From NCBI GenBank assembly GCA_037893225.1, contig JAZGUH010000225.1, forward strand, positions 310,001 to 374,000: a stretch of DNA of 64,000 nt, written 5' to 3'. Of this stretch, positions 57,210-64,000 are shown in pieces (position 1 is the stretch's first letter; each line of letters opens with the position of its first letter). A program made the position numbers and the translations under genes. The notes below the pieces were generated by a model. That model searched no databases. It saw only the letters and a program-made list of their open reading frames with translations, and was not told the origin of the DNA. This DNA comes from Hippasteria phrygiana (Eukaryota > Echinodermata > Asteroidea > Valvatida > Goniasteridae).

Positions 57210-58175
57210 TATGAGGGCATGTAAGAAATTGCAAACCTAACAATATTACAACTCTTACAACCCCGCCCCACCAAGGGACATCCCCGACCCCGCCTCCACT
57301 TTTTTGCTGGACAAGCAATTGTGGTCATTTATAATATAAGTTAAAAAACGACTTGGTGGTCACGTCACTTTTGTTGTTCTGATTGCGGGGTTATTTCTCC
57401 CTTTTGTGACTTCAACAGTGTCCCCCACCACCTTTTGGCAGCTGAGTCGTTCAACATGCACATAAAGCTATATATGGGACCAAAAGCCTGAACTTGAATT
57501 TCAGGTATATGCACTGAGCGCTTATTAGACTGGCAATAAATATACTTCAGGGGCGTGGAGATGGATGGAAATCGTTACGGCTATGGAGTACCGAAGTCTG
57601 ACGTCAGTTGCCACGACAACTGGCTCCAAACAAATGGAGATTTAGACTGTTCCTTTGTTAACAGCCAGTCATGCAAACGCATTGACACAAAATAACAAAA
57701 GTATTCTGGTTCCAAACATTGCATTGACGTCATCACTTCGGTACTCTATGCAGTTGGGTTGACACTGTATGTAGAGACTTGGTGTATTTTTAGACTGGAA
57801 TTAAGTCTACTACTAACAGCTCTTTAAACGTGACGTCATGGATTGTTTTGGTTTAGATAGTCTGGTCCTCTGTATTATCGAGGAAACTATTTCAAAAGGA
57901 AGGTCAGGTACCACACATTGACCAATTTCGCGCAATTGGGCGGCGATTTTTTTCAGGGTTTCTACTCGTCTTTTTTCGACGTTATAGCGTTTGTCATATA
58001 CCGGAATTGCTTTCCACAGGTAGGTAATAATGAAGAATAATCTGTATGGAACATTGGTTTATACTCTTTTGTAAAATAAGTGGTAAATTTAGTCTCACTT
58101 CGAAGCCACAAAGCCAAGGCTTACTGAGCTGCTGAGTAGGCCCATGGAGGAGGTGGGCCTGCAGGTTTTTCACTA
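57210..58175. other. No gene seen
   Basis: Unclassified intergenic sequence before the foldback at 58178, with no open frame of coding character. Confidence 0.45.
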
Positions 58176-58177
58176 GT

Positions 58178-59250
58178 CCGAGTAACTTGGACCCTTTATC
58201 GCCTTTTTTAACATTTGGACATGATCTGGCGATAGTAGGGTCCAAGGTCGATGTATGCCTTCGACTAAGAATTAATCTAATTTGTCTTTCGACCCAACAA
58301 AAGCATCCCATTTCACCCTCAAAACGACCACCAAAATACTAGATACGCCACCTCAGATACAAGTAGAGTTCCATGATTATGATGAAGGTACTGAGCTTCA
58401 CTTACCATCCGGATAAAAAGTGAAATTTACCGTTCAATTCCGGAGAGCCCCCGCAGGACATGTCTTTTCGCTGGCTGTGTACATGGCATTCAAATCGTGA
58501 CCCCTTGACCTTACATGACGACACGCACACCGCGCGACAAGCCGTATGCCGGTGACTGTTTCATAAAAGGTGCAACGGACGTGTCAGTCTGATTGGAGGC
58601 CGCTGCACACTGTCTTTATAATAATGGAGATCAATGCTGCACACACCCGTATACCGCACTCCCGACTATTGTACCGTTCAGGAAATGGTCACCGGCGGCA
58701 TACGATAAGCCGGGTGACGCCAACCTCGTTCCCAAGGCTTACTTTAAGTTTATAGAGAGCAACTGTGGTGTCGGTGAGGGCGGTGCTCGACACCATGGGA
58801 ACGAGGTTGGAGCGATGCATTATGCATGCACACACGGACTGACATCACGCCTGGTCAAGGGGTCAAGATATTTAAATCTACAGTCTTAGCGCAAGATACA
58901 TGAGATAACATGTCCTGCTGGGGCTCTCCGGAATTGAACGGTAAATTTCACTTTTTATCCGGATGGTAAGTGAACCTTAGTACCTTTATCATAATCATGG
59001 AACTCCACTTGTATCTGAGGTGGCGTATCTAGTATTTTGGTGGTCGTTTTGAGGGTGAAATGGGATGCTTTTGTTGGGTCGAAAGACAAATTAGATTAAT
59101 TCTTAGTCGAAGGCATATATGCCTATATGCGATAGTAGGGTCCAAGGTCGATGTATATACATCTACCTTGGACCCTACTATCGCCAGATCATGTCCAAAT
59201 GTTAAAAAAGGCGATAAAGGGTCCCAGTTACTCGGACTAGTTTTTCACAT
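58178..59250. mobile_element. Foldback element with arms of about 300 bp
   Basis: From ACTAGTCCGAGTAACTTGGA leftward and its counterpart ACTCGGACTAGT at the right, the arms (about 58178-58475 and 58910-59250) are near-identical inverted repeats around a loop of about 435 bp. Shared blocks include GGCGTATCTAGTATTTTGGT and TTACCGTTCAATTCCGGAG. Both arms encode the same chance frame (GCFCWVERQIRLILSRRH) in opposite directions. The right arm has an extra small palindrome at about 59121-59190. Part of the loop and inner arm recurs at 59875-60080. Confidence 0.9.
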
Positions 59251-59334
59251 ACGTTGGGCCTGTTTACACGAATCCGGATCGTGATCAGTGATCCAGCCAC
59301 TGGTTCGCGCTATCCATTAGGTGGAATTTGGTAT

Positions 59335-59380
59335 GGGAAAGAGTTCCATATCAGGACATCACTTATTTTCCCTAACCCAC
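59335..59380 (-). mobile_element. End fragment of MITE family U
   Basis: GGGAAAGAGTTCCATATCAG and TCACTTATTTTCCCTAA are the right-end sequence of family U read in reverse. The rest of that copy is missing. Confidence 0.65.
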
Positions 59381-59384
59381 CTCA

Positions 59385-59625
59385 ATCCTCCAAAATCCTC
59401 CTTGCAGTTTTGGAGGATTTTGGAGGATTGAAGATGAATGGTATTTTTGAAAAAAGAGGATTTTTGAGGATTGAGGATGAATGGTGTTTCAAGCAGAGGA
59501 TTTTGGAGGATTGAGGATGAACGGTGTTTAAAGCACATGAGGATTTTGGAGGATTGAGGATGAATGCATTTTTTGGGGCAGGGTAATCGGAGGATTTTGG
59601 AGGATTGAGGATGGTTCTTAGCAAA
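59385..59625 (+). repeat. GGATTTTGGAGGATTGAGGA degenerate minisatellite
   Basis: About five irregular copies of a 40-50 bp unit built on GAGGATTTTGGAGGATTGAG and GATGAATGGTGTTT. Confidence 0.85.
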
Positions 59626-59667
59626 AAGGGTCTAGGGGGTTAGGGTTAAATTAATATGACTTAAAAA

Positions 59668-59873
59668 CGGAAAGAGTTCCATATCCGGACATCACTTATA
59701 CCTCGTGCACAAAGTCTATGGGCCATGACAGAAAAAGTCAAAGTATTTTCAAAGAATAAGTTGATAATTTTTCCCTCCTAAATTCGTGTTTCTTCATCAG
59801 ATTTACACTTTTTTGTAGTTTTTAAGTCATATTAAGGGAAAATAAGTGATGTCCGGATATGGAACTCTTTCCC
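59668..59873. mobile_element. MITE family U copy 2
   Basis: The inverted ends GGAAAGAGTTCCATATCCGG and CCGGATATGGAACTCTTTCC. The interior is almost the same as 42723-42929. Confidence 0.9.
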
Positions 59874-59874
59874 C

Positions 59875-60080
59875 GGAGGAAAAGTGAAATTTACCCTTCA
59901 ATTCACAGAGACACGTCTTTTCGCTGTCATGGAGTTCAATTCGTGACCCCTCGACCTTATAACGTCACCCCTGCGCGGGCGCACGTACGCACGCGCGACA
60001 AGCTGTATTCCGGCGACTGTTTCACGTTCATTGTACCATTCATAAAACAGTCGTCGGAATACGGCTTGTCGCACATGCGA
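59875..60080. repeat. Relative of the 58.2-59.25 kb foldback
   Basis: AAAGTGAAATTTACCCTTCA, CACGTCTTTTCGCTG and CGACAAGCTGTATTCCGGCG match the inner arm and loop near 58420-58560. GCGACTGTTTCA and its surroundings form a small hairpin. Confidence 0.7.
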
Positions 60081-60264
60081 AGCAAAGATCTCCTAAAAAT
60101 GCCATGATTTCATGCTCTATTTCACGGCCGTTACATTGGATATTCGCTTGATATTCACTTACATAATCTTTGGGAAAAAAGGGGACCTTGGGTAACTTGA
60201 AACTCCGCTTAAACTCGAAATTGGAGCCCATTCCCCTGAGGTTTGACTTATCGAGATTTCACTG

Positions 60265-60405
60265 TAGATTGGCCGCCATTTGTGCAGTTTCAATCCATTA
60301 TTGTTTATGTCATGCTTGACTGCACAAACACATTGTAGCGGTTCGATTTGGCTGCCAGAACCGCTGCAACACCCCCGACGTCTCCCGTAAAATACCGTGC
60401 CCAAG
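60265..60405 (-). mobile_element. MITE family P, partial
   Basis: GTGCAGTTTCAATCCATTA, TTGACTGCACAAACACATTG, TCTCCCGTAAAATACCGTGC and CCAAGGGG are the reverse complement of 13366-13500. Confidence 0.75.
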
Positions 60406-60409
60406 GGGA

Positions 60410-61174
60410 TAAATCGCTGAAAATCAGATAATCGGTGTTGTCATTGCAATCGAATGGAACAAGGGGGTGAAATCGGGCCTCAAAATCCCCCTCTTGTGCC
60501 CTTTAATTGTACGTCACAGGCGACTATTTCTTGAAATGTATGGACAGCCATTTGGACAAAACAAAAATCAAATATGACAAGAATCTTTTACCTTAAAAAA
60601 AGATAACTTTTACAAATTTATATACAATTCCATATTTTCTCTGAAATGGGTACATTCTTAAAATGCAACGGAGAATACATTGTTAATTCTATTATTGATA
60701 GTCAATCCACCACTTTATTTTTGGAAGATGCGGCGTTCCATACAAAGCTGTCGACAGCTTCGTAGACGCGCTATCATGCAGACAAATATAGCGGCCCCCG
60801 ATGATCTGCATGTGAGTCCAACTTTCAAGCAAATGTCATGTTTTTGAATATGCGTCACATGTGGCCTGAAAAGTAGGTCGTGTTCCGCTCTATTCCGCTT
60901 ACAACCTTCGTTTTTTGATTCAGGACATCGAACTGCGTAGGAAAACATAAGTTAACCTAGTTCCCAATTGGTACCAAGGATGTCACTTTCTGAACATTTT
61001 CTTTTACGGTAGTGTAACATGGCTTAATTGGAGGTTTGTTGTTACAAGCCTGGTGGACATTTGTGGATGCCTAGTCAGCTTGGAATTTCTGTAAGTCAGA
61101 ATGTTTTTTCCACAGCAAAAATTGCACAATAATTTTATACACTTTTGTATTCTTTGTTGTTTATTGCATTCCAG
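60410..61174. other. Upstream region of YPEL5
   Basis: No mobile element recognised. A donor-like CTGCAT/GTGAGTCC at 60806-60819 could end a non-coding first exon spliced to the acceptor at 61171-61174, as YPEL genes often have 5' UTR introns. This is inference only. Confidence 0.35.
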
Positions 61175-61201
61175 GTTATTCTCTCAATGACCTGAATCAC
61201 G

Positions 61202-61567
61202 ATGGGGCGGATCTTCTTAGATCACATGGGGGGCACACGCCTCTTCTCCTGCGCCAACTGCGACAGCAATCTGACCAACAGAACCGAGCTCATCTCGACC
61301 CGGTTCACCGGGTCGACAGGCCGGGCCTACCTTTTCAACAAGGTAGTCAACCTATCCTACAGCGACGTGCAGGATCGCATGATGATCACGGGACGGCACA
61401 TGGTCCGGGACGTCTTCTGCAAAAACTGTGACACCAAGCTGGGCTGGATGTATGAATTTGCGACGGAGGACAACCAGCGGTACAAGGAGGGACGCATCAT
61501 CTTGGAGAGAGCGCTCATCATCGAGAGCGACGGATTTGAGGAACGTGGCATTGGCGCTGATAACTAA
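61202..61567 (+). CDS. YPEL5: Yippee-like 5 (YPEL5), complete, single coding exon
   Basis: 121 codons, ATG to TAA, the length of vertebrate YPEL5, and near-identical to it as I recall it (starts [42 protein letters not shown]). The zinc ligands of the Yippee fold are present as C17-x2-C20 and C73-x2-C76. The protein is a small cytosolic/nuclear zinc-binding factor, reported to associate with the CTLH (GID) ubiquitin ligase through WDR26. Splice acceptor TTGCATTCCAG at 61164-61174 puts 27 nt of 5' UTR (61175-61201) before the ATG. The coding part is GC-rich compared with its AT-rich surroundings, consistent with strong conservation. Assignment is very secure. Confidence 0.98.
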   Translation: MGRIFLDHMGGTRLFSCANCDSNLTNRTELISTRFTGSTGRAYLFNKVVNLSYSDVQDRMMITGRHMVRDVFCKNCDTKLGWMYEFATEDNQRYKEGRIILERALIIESDGFEERGIGADN

Positions 61568-62264
61568 TTTGAAATACTTGTAATTTCAAGTCATCACCTT
61601 GCATAGTCTGGTTTGGTAAAAGGTAAAAGCTGGACAGGTTCAGGGAGGTAAGATAAGAGGACATGCTGGTCAAGTGTGTTTAAAATGCCCTATCCAATAA
61701 CCATCAAAAATGTGCAGTGAGTTAGTATGCCATTTTGTTCACTAAAACTGAAGAAATGCATGTTTGTGGTTAGCGAATGGTTTTCTCTCTTGAAACTACT
61801 TACCACACAGTCAGAACTCAGAAATGACTCTGACAAAATCTTATATCAGGGCTGGAAATTCACAGTGGACACTGGACAGAGTCTAGTAATTTGAGTGCTG
61901 GTCTAATCTAGTAATTTTACCAAATTGCGCTCATCCCACAGAGAAAGCAGCACAGAGCACTTTTTATAGAGTCCCACTGCAAATTATGTGCAAATAATGT
62001 GCCAGTTTCTTGAACTCTCGGTACATTTCAGTTTGGCACAGTGGCATACCAAATAAGGCCATCAAGTTGTTCTTCATCTTCATATTTCTCTTCGGTCTAG
62101 TCCCTTTCTTGAGCTACTAGCCCTGTGGTGTATGAAAGAAAATAAGACAGAACACGATAGACTTCCAGGGCAAACCTCAACCAACTCCAATAATTTACAT
62201 CAAACCAAATTCATTTCTTTCACATTTTTACAGGCAGTGTTGGAATTATCACATAAAAACTGTA

Positions 62265-62270
62265 AATAAA
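62265..62270 (+). terminator. Candidate YPEL5 poly(A) signal
   Basis: AATAAA about 700 nt past the stop codon. The intervening 61568-62264 is AT-rich with no other gene and fits a 3' UTR. Confidence 0.55.
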
Positions 62271-62865
62271 CTGTACATAGTATTGACAAAATCTGGAAAT
62301 TGCATGGGTGCAAGACGTATATATATTTGGTAAACTCCGAGTCTTTTGTTGATTTAAACTGAATGAATTTAGCTAACCTTGAGTTGCACTTAGATACTTT
62401 TTATATTTCAACTTAAAATTTGAATACCTGGTGGAATAATGTGGGTATTTCTTTTCAACTTTCACTAAATATGACCTAAAACATGTCTGTGGTGACTTTT
62501 GACACAACAAACCCCCAACTGTGACGAAATCACAGAATTCAAAGTGGGTGACATTTGAGTAAGGGTGGATGGGGGAGGGGGAAAGGGTACTAAACCCCCC
62601 CCCCCAAAAAAAAAAAAAACCCAAAAAACAAACAAACAAACAAACAAACAAATTACAACTTGACAACTGATCTGGTCTTTGCCACCCCAGTGACTTCACA
62701 AAGTAGATTTTAAACTCGTAATTTAGCCTGAGATTTCAATTCCTGCTGCAGTGTCCATCCCTCCCCCATCTCCCCCCCCCCAAAAAGTTGTTCTGGATCT
62801 GCCAGTTCAGTTGGAGAGATGTGGATCAGCAGGCTGCTTGTGAAAAGGATAGGGGTTTGGATTTA

Positions 62866-63226
62866 AAGATATACTGTCTGCTCTTTTCGAGTTTCATCAC
62901 CTAAAATATTGTTTTTATTTTAATTGCTATTTTTCTAGCAACGAAAACGTCATTTACTTTTGACTGAGATATCGATCCAAAAACTCACCTATTTACATGT
63001 AGTTATGGAATTGTTACTTTACAAATGTAAAATTATTTGCGGCCCCACAATAATTCAGGCATCTCTTTTGGTGTATTGAATGATGTATAAAAGCATTTTT
63101 TTTAGAGGGTTGCAGACTCCCCAAATAGAAAAAAGTAGGTTTTTACGTTAAAATAATTTTGTAACAGAATATGTAATGTAGAAGAAACAAAAAATTGATT
63201 TGTTGGAGAGCACGGACAGTACATGT
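62866..63226. mobile_element. MITE with TACTGTCTGCTC ends
   Basis: The left ATACTGTCTGCTCTTTT and right GAGCACGGACAGTAC are imperfect inverted ends. The interior includes TTGCTATTTTTCTAGCAA, shared with 35843-36310. Confidence 0.6.
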
Positions 63227-63255
63227 GTTTATCATTAAGAACAAGTCCTATTTAA

Positions 63256-63445
63256 CTCTTTGAAGCCGGATGGCACCAATAGACGCAAAAAATAAAAATT
63301 GCCACCAGGCCGGATGATGTCTATACACGTCATTCTCTGCATTTTCAATCCATTGTTGGATTATTGTGTATGTTACGCTTGGCTGCACAAACCTCTTATG
63401 TCCGTTTTGCTTGGAGCCTCACTATAAATAGCCATTCTCAAGGGG
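63256..63445 (-). mobile_element. MITE family P, short form (190 bp)
   Basis: TTAA at 63252-63255 and 63446-63449. The ends CTCTTTG and CAAGGGG are inverted. The interior GGCCGGATGATG and CAATCCATTGTTGGATTATT is the reverse complement of the 13366 copy. Confidence 0.85.
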
Positions 63446-63627
63446 TTAAGAGTTAGTTTTATCCTACTAGGTGTGAATTTTTAACATGCATATAGGATGG
63501 GCGTTTTTTCCATGTGGGCCATATTTACCAGCAAAATGATTAACATTTCAGAGGTACTGCCTTCCACATGCAACTTATAGACCTTTTTCACCCATGTGAC
63601 CAAATACATTAGCAACAAAAAAGGCTT

Positions 63628-63910
63628 ACTGCACTCTGCAATCTATTTCATCATTGCCCTTTAAATTAGGAATACAGGCATCTTATTCCTGTTACAAAAA
63701 TTGAAACTTAATAACTGCATGAAGTTTCATACTTCATTCGCGGCGAAGATTCGCACAAGTTGAAATGTGTTCAACTTTTGCGAATTCGCAGCGTGAATAT
63801 TTGGCGTTTACGTCATAAATTCACTTCGTATGAACCAGCCTTTACTTATCCTCAATAGGTTTTTGTGTGGAATGTCTCATTTGAATGCTCATAACAAATG
63901 ACCTTTCCAA
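63628..63910 (+). repeat. Dispersed repeat with an internal insertion
   Basis: Matches 53250-53400 up to ATTGAAACTTAATAACTG and again from TTACTTATCCTCAATAGG. Between them (about 63716-63843) is an added GAATTCGC-rich segment ending GTATGAACCAGCC. Confidence 0.6.
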
Positions 63911-64000
63911 GGTAAGTACTATATTCAGAAATTCTCTAAACGTCTGATTTTGAGTAGACCTCCCTCTATTATGCAACTTATAAGGTCCATTGTGATGTCA

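Noticed and set aside
57994..59284. Two matching open frames beginning MGCFCWVERQ on opposite strands
   Set aside because: They are the two arms of a foldback element, and conservation between them is due to the inverted repeat.

Overview
This is eukaryotic genomic DNA. It has spliced genes with GT-AG introns, polyadenylation signals, tRNA-derived SINEs and very many short inverted-repeat DNA transposons. The three recognisable genes are animal genes, and with the dense small mobile elements they suggest a marine invertebrate deuterostome, perhaps an echinoderm. The species cannot be named from the sequence alone. I see no prokaryotic operon, CRISPR array, virus or rRNA operon.

Gene layout. 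(1) About 347-11604, + strand: the 3' part of a centriolar coiled-coil gene that I assign to SCLT1. Eleven exons join in consistent phase to 513 codons, and the gene starts before the window. (2) 34144 to 17693, - strand: a complete 14-exon RhoGEF gene assigned to ARHGEF33, about 839 aa. It has an N-terminal coiled coil, a DH domain spread over exons 8-12, and a short basic C-terminus ending IFGKR. A phase-compatible extra 3' exon at 15809-15674 could give a longer isoform. SCLT1 and ARHGEF33 are convergent. (3) 52315 to 51231, - strand: a two-exon gene for a 120-aa cysteine-rich membrane protein that I do not recognise, with a possible upstream non-coding exon near 54468-54540. (4) 61202-61567, + strand: intact YPEL5, 121 aa, with its coding sequence in one exon. 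No functional link between neighbours is implied. From memory, human YPEL5 and ARHGEF33 both lie on chromosome 2p, so their proximity here may be old linkage.

The rest is mobile-element sediment, densest in introns and in 35-51 kb and 52-60 kb. Several families can be defined from ends and target duplications read directly. Three families sit between TTAA tetramers (ends CCCCTTG, AGGTAGTGTACA and AGGGACACATTGC), as piggyBac-type elements do. Others have 8-bp target duplications and hAT-like ends (CAGGGCTGTAGTCGAGTC, TAGGGCTG, GGCGATTGTG). There are large foldback elements (44.28-45.61 kb and 58.18-59.25 kb), three kinds of tRNA-like SINE, a 5S-rRNA-like SINE, a degraded LINE and a Penelope-like fragment.

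Nested insertions can be checked against uninterrupted paralogous copies inside the same window, so insertion order can be read. Simple sequence is striking: 14 identical copies of a near-palindromic 14-mer in an ARHGEF33 intron, about 33 copies of AATAC between two head-to-head SINEs, GGACTC arrays, and eight homopolymeric G or C tracts of 14 to 32 bases.
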